Virus record (IMG/VR): IMGVR_UViG_3300020390_000002 | Span: 1 to 64,000 of that record | DNA from: a virus | DNA: 64,000 nucleotides | Direction: 5' to 3' (one strand) | Shown here: positions 46,576 to 55,470 of the stretch, in pieces | Numbering within the stretch: position 1 is the first letter of the stretch | Layout: each line of letters begins with the position of its first letter | The notes under the pieces: generated by a model | What the model saw: the letters and a program-made list of their open reading frames with translations, nothing else | Database searches by the model: none | Told to the model about the DNA's origin: nothing | Translations under genes and position numbers: made by a program

Positions 46576-47586
46576 CTACCAATCGAGCGCGCCGCTCAGG
46601 TAGCCGGTGACCTTCCCTTCGAAGAAATTCTCCGACGTGCCGTCGACGCGGCTGTAGTCGTCAAACCAGGCCACCGGGCTCCGCGTGCCGTAGAGTGTGC
46701 CCAGGCCGATCGAATTGGCGCGCAGGTCGGCCAGATTCTCGACATGGGCACGGCAGACGCGGTCATTCATGCCGGGCACGCCGCCCTGCACGAAGTAGGC
46801 GCCCCACTCGGCTTCCATATCGACGGCATTGCGCAGGATCTGGCGCGCGTCCTCCAGCAGCTCGGCCGTGAACAGCTCCGGGCGCTCGCGCTGGATCGCA
46901 TACCAGATGTTCACGAACAGCTCGAGGTGGGTCACCTCGTCGCGCTGGATGAACTTCACCATCTTGGCGCTGCCCTGCATCTTGCCCATGCGAGCCAGGG
47001 TGTAGAACAGCAGGAAGCCGTTGTAGAAGTAGATGCCTTCCAGCGCGATGTTGGCCACGACCGCGCGCACGAAGTTCGCCGCGGAGTAGTCCTCGCCCAG
47101 GATGCGCGACTGCTTGAGGATCGCCGCGTTCTTGGCAGCCAGCATGCCGTCGCGCTCGAACATGAAATAGACCTCGGTGGGCTCGAAACCCATCGACTCG
47201 ATCATGTGCGCGTAGGACTCGACGTGCATCGCCTCTTCCCACGCCTGGCGCACGAGGCACTGATTGATCTCCGGCGACGTGATGTGCTGGTTGATGTTGT
47301 TCGTGAGGTTGTTGAGCTGGATGCCGTCGAGGTTGCTCAGCGCGGCCAGGACGCACTTGTAGGCGCGCTGCTCACCTTCGGACAGGTCGCCGTTGATCCA
47401 TTGCTTCTGATCTTCGCCGAGCGGCGCTTCTTCCTCGGTCCAGTGGTTGTTGCGCATCTTCTTGAGCATGTCGCGGGCGAACTGATGGCGCACCGGACGC
47501 ACGCACATGAGCTCAGACCGTTCGCCCTCAATCACGCGCCGCGCGTTGATCACTTCGGCCGGCGTTGGGATTCTTCCTTCTGTCAT
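46576..47586 (-). CDS. nrdB: Ribonucleotide reductase small subunit (class I)
   Basis: A 336-residue R2 protein, which holds the radical cofactor used to reduce ribonucleotides. The family pattern is visible: EEAMHVESYAHMIESMG with metal-ligand Glu and His, FERDGMLA, LEGIYFYNGF, RDEVTHLELF with a further ligand pair, and a C-terminal end with a spaced Asp-Trp. Its start overlaps the stop of the HNH gene (ATGA). It is paired with nrdA at 48940, with two other genes inserted between them. Confidence 0.92.
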   Translation of the reverse strand: MTEGRIPTPAEVINARRVIEGERSELMCVRPVRHQFARDMLKKMRNNHWTEEEAPLGEDQKQWINGDLSEGEQRAYKCVLAALSNLDGIQLNNLTNNINQHITSPEINQCLVRQAWEEAMHVESYAHMIESMGFEPTEVYFMFERDGMLAAKNAAILKQSRILGEDYSAANFVRAVVANIALEGIYFYNGFLLFYTLARMGKMQGSAKMVKFIQRDEVTHLELFVNIWYAIQRERPELFTAELLEDARQILRNAVDMEAEWGAYFVQGGVPGMNDRVCRAHVENLADLRANSIGLGTLYGTRSPVAWFDDYSRVDGTSENFFEGKVTGYLSGALDW

Positions 47587-48203
47587 TGATTGAACCTTCC
47601 TTTGTTGGTTAGATGTTTATGCAGGGGCTCCGTGACTGCCCTCTCTTCGGTCCAGCCCTTCTTGAGCCGACTACGGATTGTTTCCGGCTTAACGCCCAGG
47701 CGCTCAGCCCATTGATTGATCGAAAGGGATAGGTCTCCACAGGCGATCAGGGCCGGGATTCTCCCGTTGCGACGTCGATTGTTCGCCTGCTCCTTGTATG
47801 TCGCCCATCGACAGTTTCCGGGTTCGTAATTGCCCTCGTTATTGGATCGCTCGATCGTTAGTCCGGGTGGCCTTTCGCCCATGTCGGCTAGAAAGTTTTC
47901 GAACGAGTGCCACCGCTCGCACACTCGAATCCCACGCCCTCCATAGCGGCAAAAACTCTTGTTCTTCGGGTTCCGACAGCGTTCGAGCATCCCGAACCAG
48001 ATCGTGTACGTGGAAGTGCCGTAGTAGCCGTGCTTCGTTGCCTTCTCCCTCGAGACGTCGCCGCGCAGGCAGCCGCACGATTGAGTCTCTCCGGATCGCA
48101 GCCTTTTACCCTCGACCTTTGCGGTCGAGCCGCAATCACAGCGACACAGCCAAAGCGCCTTACCGTCGCTCGTGCTGCCGGAGCGTTCGGCCACCAAGAG
48201 GCG
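47583..48203 (-). CDS. Free-standing HNH homing endonuclease
   Basis: A protein of about 206 residues with an N-terminal zinc ribbon (CRCDCG, GCL), the HNH core (ERCRNPKN, YGGRGIRVCERW, TIERSNNEGNYEPGNCRWAT) and a C-terminal HTH (SINQWAERLGVKPETIRSRL). The start is unclear: related proteins begin ITGERFGRLLVAE, and these residues are encoded upstream but no ATG, GTG or TTG occurs before the TTG at about 48200 within LLV. Either an ATT/ATA start is used or the 5' end has been lost. The stop overlaps nrdB. Homing endonucleases often sit beside nrd genes in phages. Confidence 0.82.
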   Translation of the reverse strand, partial: RLLVAERSGSTSDGKALWLCRCDCGSTAKVEGKRLRSGETQSCGCLRGDVSREKATKHGYYGTSTYTIWFGMLERCRNPKNKSFCRYGGRGIRVCERWHSFENFLADMGERPPGLTIERSNNEGNYEPGNCRWATYKEQANNRRRNGRIPALIACGDLSLSINQWAERLGVKPETIRSRLKKGWTEERAVTEPLHKHLTNKGRFNQ

Positions 48204-48244
48204 GCCGAAGCGCTCGCCAGTAATATCTATCGTGCGGGACAGGG

Positions 48245-48754
48245 TTAGGCGTCCTCTTCCTCGGGATACGCAGCCTTCTCGGCGGCTTCCGGATCGAAGT
48301 CGGCGAGCTTGCCTTCGTAGAGCACGCGGTCGTCGCCGGAATAGCCGACCTTTTCGACGCGCAGCATCAGCGGGCCGTAGGTGGCGAAGAATCCTTCACC
48401 CTCGCCCTCACCCGGATAGAGGCGATAGATGTAGTCCTCGCCGCAGTCCGAGCTACCGGCCGGATACACGTAGACATTGCCGACGCTCGGCGAGGCGGGG
48501 TTGTTCTTGTAGTCGGAGTCGTGCATGCCGCCGAACTTGAGAAAGGCGATCAGCTGCGCGGCCAGACAGCCCATGCCGTTGGCCACAGGGTTGTCCGAGA
48601 TGCCGAAGCCGTTGACGATCTCGTGCTTGCCGAAGCTGTCGAGCAGTTCCTGCCCGTGTCCGGTCGGGTAGCCATCGAACTGTCGATAGATAGTGACGAG
48701 CGGCCGATTGTCGCCCTTCTGTTCGTAGACGTGCGTGAGTGATCGTGTGCCCAT
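48245..48754 (-). CDS. Hypothetical phage protein, 169 residues
   Basis: Begins MGTRSLTHVYEQ and has a FDGYPTGHGQEL segment and a GMGCLAAQLIA helix; proteins with this start are widespread in phages and bacteria, with no known role. AGGAGG precedes the ATG. It lies between nrdA and the HNH gene. Confidence 0.7.
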   Translation of the reverse strand: MGTRSLTHVYEQKGDNRPLVTIYRQFDGYPTGHGQELLDSFGKHEIVNGFGISDNPVANGMGCLAAQLIAFLKFGGMHDSDYKNNPASPSVGNVYVYPAGSSDCGEDYIYRLYPGEGEGEGFFATYGPLMLRVEKVGYSGDDRVLYEGKLADFDPEAAEKAAYPEEEDA

Positions 48755-48794
48755 ACTGATGTCCTCCTGTGTTTTGCGTGCTCTTATAGTATGT

Positions 48795-48810
48795 AAGTCA
48801 CTGTTGACTT
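48795..48810. promoter_or_regulatory. Operator palindrome
   Basis: AAGTCACTGTTGACTT, just upstream of TATAAG/TACTAT-like -10 elements that precede the 48754 gene. Confidence 0.65.
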
Positions 48811-48842
48811 AGCATCTTTCGGCGGATATTCGCCTGAACTGA

Positions 48843-48868
48843 AAAGGAGGGGCGCCGTAGCGCCCCTA
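48843..48868 (-). terminator. Rho-independent terminator
   Basis: AGGGGCGC / GCGCCCCT stem, 4-base loop and CCTTTTC tail on the minus strand, after nrdA. Confidence 0.75.
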
Positions 48869-48904
48869 ATGGTTGAATCTCGCTGTGCCCTTTGATCCAG
48901 CGTT

Positions 48905-48920
48905 AAGTCAATACTGACTT
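48905..48920. promoter_or_regulatory. Operator palindrome
   Basis: AAGTCAATACTGACTT lies in the 3' region after nrdA and before its terminator, so it has no obvious promoter partner. Confidence 0.6.
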
Positions 48921-48939
48921 ACTTTCTGGAAGAAAGCAA

Positions 48940-51285
48940 TCACTGGCAAGAGGTGCAGTCCGGGCCGTTTTCGATCGAACAGACCAGCGCGTCGAGCGGT
49001 TCGGAGCTGTTGTTGACGACGCTGACCGTAACCGGCGCGACGCCCTGCTCGTCGACCTTCACGCGGTAATCGCTAGCAGCGAGCCCAGCGGGGGCCATCA
49101 CCTCGACGACCGGCTTGATCTCGCCGATGACCTTGTGGTCCACGTCGTTGATCTGATTGCGCAGGTAGTAAGTCGTCTTGACGCCGAGACGCCAGGCAGT
49201 GCGATACCAATCGTCCAGCTCGCGCCCGAGGGTGCCGAACTTGGCGAACAGGTTCAGGCTCTGGGCCTGGTCGATCCACTTCTGACGCACGGCCGCGGCA
49301 CGGATCAGCCACTTCTGGTCGATCTCGAACACCGTCTTGATCTGGTCGGCAGACAGATACTTGAACGTGGGGTCGAGCACCTTGAACAGGCCGGAGGTCT
49401 GCTCGAAGTTGCCTACCCGCTCGAACGCCGGCTCGATGCAGGGGCTGCAGCCGGTGATGTGGCTGATCGTGGCGGTCGGGGCGATCGCCATGACGTTGGA
49501 GTTGCGCATGCCGTGGCGCTTGATGCGCTCACGCAGGCCGTCCCAGTCCACGCGACCGCCGCGCCCTGACCAGGCCGCCGGCAGCTTGCGGGCCGTATCG
49601 ATAGGCAGCAGTCCCCGATCCCACTTCGAGCCGTCGTAGCTCTCGTAGGTGCCGCGGTCGGCTGCCAGATCGCAGCTGGCGCTGATCGCCCAGTAGCTCC
49701 ACTGCTCGAAGAACTCGTCGGTCAGGCGCAGATGCTCCTCGCTCTCCCAGTCCACGCCCATGCGGGCCACGTATTCGTTCCATCCCATCAGGCCCAGGCC
49801 GATCGGGCGATGGCGCATATTGGAGTAGCGCGCCTTTTCGGACGGGTAGAAGTTCAGGTCGATCACGTTGTCGAGCATGCGCACCGCAACGGTGATGACG
49901 CGGCGCAGCTGGGCCGGGCCGATGCGGCCCACGTTCACGCTACCCAGGTTGCAGACTGCGGTTTCGTCGTCGGAGGTGTTGAGGGTGATCTCGGTGCAGA
50001 GGTTGGAGTTGTGGACCGTGCCGACGTGGTCCTGCGGGCTGCGGCGGTTGCACTCGTCCTTGAAGGTGATCCAGGGCGCGCCGGATTCCGCGAGCGAGGT
50101 GATGATCTTGCGCCACAGCGTGTTCGCATCAACCTTGCGGACAGCCCCACCCTCTGCTTCGGCGGCCTCGTAGGCGGCCTTGAACTCGTCGCCGTACAGC
50201 TCGTGCAGCTCGGGGTATTCGGCGGACGAGAACAGCGACCACTCGCCGCCGGCCTCGAGGCGCTCCATGAACAAGTCGTTCATCCACAGGGCCGGGAAGA
50301 TTTCGCGGGCACGCATGCGGTCGTCGCCGGCGTTCTTCTTGAGGTCGATGAACGCCTCGACGTCGGCATGCCAGGGCTCAAGGTAGGCCGCGAAGGCGCC
50401 GTTGCGCTTGCCGCCCTGATTGACGGCCACGGCCGTATCGTTGAACACCTTCAGGTAGGGCACCACGCCGGACGACTTGCCGCGCGTGCCCTGGATCAGA
50501 TCCCCGGACGGGCGAACGCGCGTCCAGTCCGTGCCGATGCCGCCCGCCCACTTCGACAGGTGCGCGCACTCGGTGATCGTGCCGTAGATCCCCTCGATCG
50601 AGTCGTCGACCGTATTCAGGTAGCAGCTCGACATCTGGCTGTGGTTTGTGCCGCTGTTGAACAGCGTCGGCGTGGAGCTGACGAACTCGAACTGGGACAG
50701 CACGTCATAGAACTGAATGGCCCAGAAGGTGCGCGCGGACTCATGTTCGTTGAGCGCCAGGCCGAGCGCGACGCGCATCCAGAAGTGCTGCGGCATCTCC
50801 ATCACGGTGCCCTTGGAGCCGCGCTTGCCCTCGCGACGGATCAGGTAGCGGTCATAGACCGTCTGCATGCCGCGGTAGTCGAACAGCATGTCGCGGTCGG
50901 GATCGATCGCCTTGTCGATCGCCTCGAGATCGAAGCTGAGCAGGTCGTAGTTCAGCGCCCCCTGAGCCACGCCCTCTTCGATGTATTCACGCAGCGGCCG
51001 GTAGCTGACTTCGCCGCCGGTGGCCTCCTTGTAGGTGCGCTGCATGAGCAGGCGCGCGGCCACGAACGTGTAGTCGGGGTTGTTGACGGTGACCGCTTCC
51101 GCCGCGGCCTTGATCAGAAGATCCTGCATCTGTTGGGTCGACACGCCGTCGTAGAAGGCGATGCCGCTGTTGTCGATGACCAGCTGGGGGTTCACGTCGA
51201 GTCCGGCGCACGCCCAGCGCACGCACTTCTCGATCTTTTCGGGACAAAGGGGCTCTTTCGAGCCATCACGCTTGATGACTTCCAT
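48940..51285 (-). CDS. nrdA: Ribonucleotide reductase large subunit (class I)
   Basis: A 781-residue R1 protein. An N-terminal ATP-cone (MEVIKRDGSKEPLCPEKIEK) is followed by the barrel with SCYLNTVDDS, NQGGKRNGAFAAYLEPWH, LCTEITLNTSDDETAVCNLGSVN, and a Cys-x-x-Cys end (DCTSCQ) that takes electrons from thioredoxin or glutaredoxin. It makes dNTPs for phage replication. AGGAGAC lies six bases before the ATG. The promoter upstream has an extended -10 and an operator. Confidence 0.95.
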   Translation of the reverse strand: MEVIKRDGSKEPLCPEKIEKCVRWACAGLDVNPQLVIDNSGIAFYDGVSTQQMQDLLIKAAAEAVTVNNPDYTFVAARLLMQRTYKEATGGEVSYRPLREYIEEGVAQGALNYDLLSFDLEAIDKAIDPDRDMLFDYRGMQTVYDRYLIRREGKRGSKGTVMEMPQHFWMRVALGLALNEHESARTFWAIQFYDVLSQFEFVSSTPTLFNSGTNHSQMSSCYLNTVDDSIEGIYGTITECAHLSKWAGGIGTDWTRVRPSGDLIQGTRGKSSGVVPYLKVFNDTAVAVNQGGKRNGAFAAYLEPWHADVEAFIDLKKNAGDDRMRAREIFPALWMNDLFMERLEAGGEWSLFSSAEYPELHELYGDEFKAAYEAAEAEGGAVRKVDANTLWRKIITSLAESGAPWITFKDECNRRSPQDHVGTVHNSNLCTEITLNTSDDETAVCNLGSVNVGRIGPAQLRRVITVAVRMLDNVIDLNFYPSEKARYSNMRHRPIGLGLMGWNEYVARMGVDWESEEHLRLTDEFFEQWSYWAISASCDLAADRGTYESYDGSKWDRGLLPIDTARKLPAAWSGRGGRVDWDGLRERIKRHGMRNSNVMAIAPTATISHITGCSPCIEPAFERVGNFEQTSGLFKVLDPTFKYLSADQIKTVFEIDQKWLIRAAAVRQKWIDQAQSLNLFAKFGTLGRELDDWYRTAWRLGVKTTYYLRNQINDVDHKVIGEIKPVVEVMAPAGLAASDYRVKVDEQGVAPVTVSVVNNSSEPLDALVCSIENGPDCTSCQ

Positions 51286-51332
51286 TGGGTCTCCTGTGTG
51301 GGATTAGGGGGTTCGAATCCGGCGGGGCCGGG

Positions 51333-51357
51333 ATTATAGCATAGTCAGCGCTGACTT
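51333..51357 (-). promoter_or_regulatory. nrdA promoter and operator
   Basis: On the minus strand an extended -10, TGCTATAAT (TATAAT at 51333-51338), with the operator TAGTCAGCGCTGACTT (51342-51357) covering the spacer and -35 region. No good -35 is needed with the TG extension. Confidence 0.72.
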
Positions 51358-51362
51358 ATTTT

Positions 51363-51782
51363 CTACCAACTTCCGCGCAGCGGATCGTCGGCGGGCGCCG
51401 CTTCCACGCCCAGCTCCTCGTCGAGGGTCAGCTCACGCTCGGGTGGCACGTTGATCTTGCGGGGCGGTATGCGCTCTGCAGGCAGCAGCAAGCTGGGTAT
51501 TTCGCGGGCCGTGTAGACGCAGCCCTGCTTCGGCGATCGGGTGCAGCTGTTTCGCATGCTGAAGACGCGGTCGAAGGTCGCGTTGCCTTCCTCCTCGAAC
51601 CGGATCGACCGATACGGGCACCCTGCGCACGACGGGTGCATCTCGGCCTCGCAGCCGCGAGTCAGCTCCTCCTGAGCCCACGCCTCTATGCGCCCGGTGG
51701 GCATCATTTCAGCCATGTGGCGGTCGAGGGAGATGTAGTTCTTCATGACCCGGCCGATCAGCTGCTCGCGAATGTCACTCAT
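51363..51782 (-). CDS. Hypothetical protein with Cys motif and RGSW tail
   Basis: A 139-residue protein with a Cys-rich centre (CEAEMHPSCAGCPY and later two Cys) that may bind metal, and a C-terminus REL-TLDEELG followed by the last residues LRGSW. Two features, the TLDEELG segment and the terminal RGSW/WGSW, recur in neighbours at 52375, 52716 and 53129. It overlaps the RuvC stop. Confidence 0.6.
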   Translation of the reverse strand: MSDIREQLIGRVMKNYISLDRHMAEMMPTGRIEAWAQEELTRGCEAEMHPSCAGCPYRSIRFEEEGNATFDRVFSMRNSCTRSPKQGCVYTAREIPSLLLPAERIPPRKINVPPERELTLDEELGVEAAPADDPLRGSW

Positions 51783-52366
51783 GCGTTGACAGCCACCGCA
51801 CGGATCATGCTGCGCATCATGGCGACGGCCTGGGCATACTGGGCAGTCCGGATGCCGGCATAGATCACCGCGACCGCATCGGCCAGGTGCTCGTTGTCGT
51901 TCATCAGCACCTGCTTGCCTTTGAGCTTGCGCACCAGCCAGGGGGCCGACGGGTGCAGTTCGGTCGCCCAGCTGATCATCTCCTCCTTGCTGGCGGTCTT
52001 TTTGCCGACGGAAGCCAGCTTGACCTCTTTCTGATCGACCTCGATCAGCGGGATCGGCAACGTGGCCAGCAGCCCGGTCGCGATGCCGAAGGCGCGCGCG
52101 GTCGAAGCGCTCTGGCCGCCGGTAGGCACTTCCGCGATCGCCAGGTGACACTGGGCGCAAGCAGCATTGAGCGCGCCGTGTATCTGTCGAGCGCGCTGCA
52201 GGTTGTCCGACGACGCCCGCACCTGCTTGCTCTTGGTCTTTGCGGTCTTCACCAGATCCATCTGACGGATCACGACCGCACCGTCATGCAGATCGACGTC
52301 GGCGAACACGAGACCCACGTTGGCCAGTGCCATGTCGATGCCGACCACCTTTATGATTTCGCTCAT
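51779..52366 (-). CDS. RuvC-like Holliday junction resolvase
   Basis: A 195-residue RNase H-fold nuclease: Asp11 in VGIDMALANVG, Glu79 in LAIAEVP, and a C-terminal E-H-x-x-D (NEHLADA, 159-163). This order fits RuvC and phage resolvases, which cut branched DNA before packaging. It lies near SbcCD and RecA-like genes. The ATG is at 52366. A related Holliday-type function in another RNase H family cannot be excluded. Confidence 0.8.
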   Translation of the reverse strand: MSEIIKVVGIDMALANVGLVFADVDLHDGAVVIRQMDLVKTAKTKSKQVRASSDNLQRARQIHGALNAACAQCHLAIAEVPTGGQSASTARAFGIATGLLATLPIPLIEVDQKEVKLASVGKKTASKEEMISWATELHPSAPWLVRKLKGKQVLMNDNEHLADAVAVIYAGIRTAQYAQAVAMMRSMIRAVAVNA

Positions 52367-52374
52367 GTTTACTC

Positions 52375-52719
52375 CTAGTTCCAGCTGCCGCGCAGCGTGT
52401 CCGTTTCGCTCAGGTCGGCGTCTATCGTCGTCAGCTCCATGACCCGCGCCTCGAGCGCCTCGAGTGCTTCAAGGCGTCGCTCCAGGCGCTCCAGGCGCTG
52501 GGCGATACCGGGGATCTCGCCGTCGAACTCGACCCTGTCCAGACGGCGCTCGATCATTTCGCGGCGCGTGGTTTCGGCCGAGAGGTCCCCGGACAGCAGG
52601 CTGCTATCGCAAATCAGCCGGTCGACCTCGATACGCATCTGGCCCGAGTTGTGTTCCCAGTCGGTGAGGCGCGTGTTGATCGCGATCACCGCGTCACGTA
52701 ATTCATCGAAGTTGTTCAT
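52375..52719 (-). CDS. Coiled-coil protein with RGSW tail
   Basis: A 114-residue protein with long heptads (RRLDRVEFDGEIPG, then LERLERRLEALEALEARV) and the terminus TLRGSWN. GGGGGAG precedes the ATG at 52719. The last residues match those of the neighbouring genes. Confidence 0.6.
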   Translation of the reverse strand: MNNFDELRDAVIAINTRLTDWEHNSGQMRIEVDRLICDSSLLSGDLSAETTRREMIERRLDRVEFDGEIPGIAQRLERLERRLEALEALEARVMELTTIDADLSETDTLRGSWN

Positions 52720-53129
52720 GACCAGCTCCCCCACAGTTGGGCGGGGCTTTCTTCCTCGATGCCCAGCTCCTCGTCGAGGGTCAGCTCGCGACCTGCCGGC
52801 GCGTCGACCTCGTCGCGCGCCACCAGGTTGGGCTCCAGACCCCGGATGAGTGGCTCCAGAACAGCGGCACTCAAAAGGCTCTTCTCTGCCCGTCTCGCCG
52901 GGAGCCGGGCGGCCATCTCTTCCGCGAGCCGAGAGGTCATCCCTTCCGCTTCGCGCGCCTCGATTTCACTCGCAGTAAAGCTCTTGGGTTCAATCAGGCT
53001 CGAGCGGAGGCGCGGAGTGCCGGTGAGCAGGCTTCCGGTGGACACTGGCGTGTTGTATTCCCGTGCCCAATCGATCCAGACCCGTGATGCCGATTCCCGG
53101 ATGATGCTGTCGTATTCTTCGTTGTCCAT
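52716..53129 (-). CDS. Hypothetical protein with WGSW tail
   Basis: A 137-residue helical protein that ends with REL-TLDEELG and then LWGSWS, as in the 51363 protein. The two are otherwise different. It overlaps the stop of the 53129 gene by one base and the 52719 start by four. Confidence 0.6.
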   Translation of the reverse strand: MDNEEYDSIIRESASRVWIDWAREYNTPVSTGSLLTGTPRLRSSLIEPKSFTASEIEAREAEGMTSRLAEEMAARLPARRAEKSLLSAAVLEPLIRGLEPNLVARDEVDAPAGRELTLDEELGIEEESPAQLWGSWS

Positions 53130-53536
53130 TACCAGCTCGCCCACAGGGGATTCCTGGCCACTCGATCAGCCATTGCTGCATTCGCGGTTGCGTCGATCGG
53201 CGGCACGTTCGAGTTGCCCTCGAGGTCCGCCTCCTCGATCACGGCCAGATAGTCGGCAAACCCTTTCAGCAAGCCCCTGGCGACGTCCAGCGTCATTTCC
53301 ATGTGCCGACGCCCCGGGTCATCGCTGTGCGAAAAGATGAAAACTAGACCGCCGCGCTTGCCGACGTAGCACTCGGTCAGCGTGAAGCGATCACCGCGAA
53401 CCATCGACACCTTGAGGAACTTGCCGTTTATCTTGGCGGTGACCTTCGCGGTCGTATTCAGCTGCCAGGAAGGCGCAGCGCCGCCATTCTCTTCGAACAT
53501 GCGCCGTCTCAGGCGCGTGGCATAGGCTTGATCCAT
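53129..53536 (-). CDS. Hypothetical protein with WASW tail
   Basis: A 135-residue alpha/beta protein (KVTAKINGKFLKVSMVRGDRF, then GGLVFIFSHSDD). It ends NPLWASW, the fourth member of the tail-sharing group. Its ATG overlaps the SbcC stop. Confidence 0.6.
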   Translation of the reverse strand: MDQAYATRLRRRMFEENGGAAPSWQLNTTAKVTAKINGKFLKVSMVRGDRFTLTECYVGKRGGLVFIFSHSDDPGRRHMEMTLDVARGLLKGFADYLAVIEEADLEGNSNVPPIDATANAAMADRVARNPLWASW

Positions 53537-55470
53537 CAGGCAGCGTCCTCCACCAGGGTCGAATAGCCGCCCTCTTTCACCAGCGTCATCGACGTGCGAA
53601 TCCAGTCGCGCAACGGGTTGTGTGACACCACGATCACCGTGCCCTTCTCGCGCGCCTTCTCCTCCAGCACCGCCATCAGGCGCTCGAGGCCCGCCGCGTC
53701 CAGTGCGTCGTCGATCTCGTCGGCGATATACAGGCCGATCGGCTTCTCGGCGCGCGAGGCCACGAGGTCCTGCAGGGCCATTGACGTGGCCAGCCGGACC
53801 TTGCGCTTCTCGCCGCCCGACAGGCTGCGGAAGGACTCCGCGGCCGTCGTGGAGGTGGCCGCGATATGGAACTTCTCGCGCGCCTCACCCTTCGACGTCT
53901 CGCCGATGGTCGACCACACGGCTGACAGATTGCCGTCGGACAGCACGCCCAGGTAATGCGCAGTGCGGTCATTCAAAAACGGGGTGACCTCGTCGAGAAT
54001 GTAGCCGCGCACACCCGCCGGCGAGAACACGTCGCAGGCGGCCTCCATCGGCTTCATAGCCTGCTTCTGATCGATAAGCCGGCGCGTGACGGCCACCAGC
54101 TCGCTCTTCGCTCCATCGGCGCGCTCACGTGCTTTGACCAGCATGGCCGTATACGGGTTGACCTCGTCCTGCGCGGTGGCCAGATTGGCCTCGCAGGTAT
54201 CCTTGATCTCGCCGGCGCGCGTGATGCGATTGCCGGCATCGCGGTGCTTCTGAATCTCGGCGTCGACGCGGTCGCGCGCATCGAGCATCTTGCTGATGTC
54301 CGTCATGGAAGACTCGTAATCGGTGACGCGCTGCGCTGCGATCTGAGCGCGTTTCTCCGCTTCCGAATACGCTGATAGCGCTTTGTCCGCGTTCTCCTGC
54401 TCACGCGCGAGCTGCGCGCTGATGCGGGCCTTTTGATCGGCCACATCATCCTCGCAATACAGCTTTCCGCACTCACCGCAGGGCTTGCCGGGGATCTGTT
54501 CGACCCGGTCGAGCGCACCCTGACTGGCCTTGACGGCATTGCGCGCAGTGTTCAGCGCGTTCAGCGCCGTGTTCTGCTGGTTGATCAGATTGCCCTGCTC
54601 GGCCAGCAGTCGATTGTGTTCGACCTTCTCGCCCGACACGCCGTTGATTCTGTCGCCCACCTTCGCCCGCATGTCGTTGAGCTTGGTAAGCGGGGTCAGG
54701 CGCCCGGCGTCGGCCTGGGCGGCCTTGAGTGAAGCGACGGCCTCGTCCAGCGCCTTCTGCGCCGTCTCGATCTTGGTCGCCTGGGTGCCGCCCCAGCCGG
54801 CCTCGTTGGTGGTCAGCTCGTCTACGCGGCGCTTGGCGTCGTCGAAAACCTGGCGCTTGGCATCCTGGTCACGCACCAGCGATTCGATCTCCTTTTCCAG
54901 CGCGCCGCGCCGGGTGCGCGCCTCGACATAGGCACGCTCGAGCACGGTCACGCCCGCCGCTTCCTCGACAATCGCCTTTAGTTCGCGATCGGTCATGCCC
55001 GGCAGGTCCGGCATCTTCTCCTGGCCGGAGTAGATCGCGGCATTGAATACGTCCACCGGCGCGCCGATCAGCCGCTCGACCATTTCCTGGGTGAGCTTGT
55101 TCGTGCCCTTCGTGACGTCGACGCCGTTGTGATAGACCCACAGCTTGGACTTGAGGGTCTTGTGCTTGCGTCCGCGGCTCACGACCCAGTCGCTGCCATC
55201 CGCAGGATCGGTCAGGCCGATGGTCACGGAGCAGCCCTTGCCGGCAGTGCGATTGATGACCTCGTCGCCGGAGTCGCCTTTGGCCGTGATGCCGTAGAGG
55301 CACCAGGACAGCGCGTCCGGCAGGCTGGACTTGCCGGCACCGTTGGAATCGGCCGAGCTGTCGTCCAGATTCTTGCCCTGCAGCAGCAGCAGCCCGAGCG
55401 AATCGAGGCTGTTCAGGTTGGCCCGGCCGATCGCGCCGAAGTTTTCAAGATGAATGGACTGGAACTTCAT
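53536..55470 (-). CDS. SbcC/Rad50-like recombination ATPase (gp46-like)
   Basis: A 644-residue SMC-like ATPase: Walker A NGAGKSSL (about 43-50), then long coiled coils broken by a zinc-hook CGEC (331-334), the signature LSGGEKRKVRLA (near 550) and Walker B LYIADEIDD. With the SbcD-like nuclease it processes DNA ends and starts recombination-dependent replication, as T4 gp46/gp47 do. It overlaps the nuclease gene (ATGA). It is shorter than bacterial SbcC because the coils are short, as in phages. Confidence 0.93.
   Translation of the reverse strand: MKFQSIHLENFGAIGRANLNSLDSLGLLLLQGKNLDDSSADSNGAGKSSLPDALSWCLYGITAKGDSGDEVINRTAGKGCSVTIGLTDPADGSDWVVSRGRKHKTLKSKLWVYHNGVDVTKGTNKLTQEMVERLIGAPVDVFNAAIYSGQEKMPDLPGMTDRELKAIVEEAAGVTVLERAYVEARTRRGALEKEIESLVRDQDAKRQVFDDAKRRVDELTTNEAGWGGTQATKIETAQKALDEAVASLKAAQADAGRLTPLTKLNDMRAKVGDRINGVSGEKVEHNRLLAEQGNLINQQNTALNALNTARNAVKASQGALDRVEQIPGKPCGECGKLYCEDDVADQKARISAQLAREQENADKALSAYSEAEKRAQIAAQRVTDYESSMTDISKMLDARDRVDAEIQKHRDAGNRITRAGEIKDTCEANLATAQDEVNPYTAMLVKARERADGAKSELVAVTRRLIDQKQAMKPMEAACDVFSPAGVRGYILDEVTPFLNDRTAHYLGVLSDGNLSAVWSTIGETSKGEAREKFHIAATSTTAAESFRSLSGGEKRKVRLATSMALQDLVASRAEKPIGLYIADEIDDALDAAGLERLMAVLEEKAREKGTVIVVSHNPLRDWIRTSMTLVKEGGYSTLVEDAA

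Noticed and set aside
49732-51339. A 535-codon frame antisense to nrdA
   Set aside because: Same reason: shadow of a GC-rich gene that encodes a complete RNR large subunit on the other strand.
51290-51340. A GGTTCGAATCC sequence resembling a tRNA T-loop
   Set aside because: No acceptor stem, D-arm or anticodon arm can be folded around it on either strand, and it lies in the nrdA leader.
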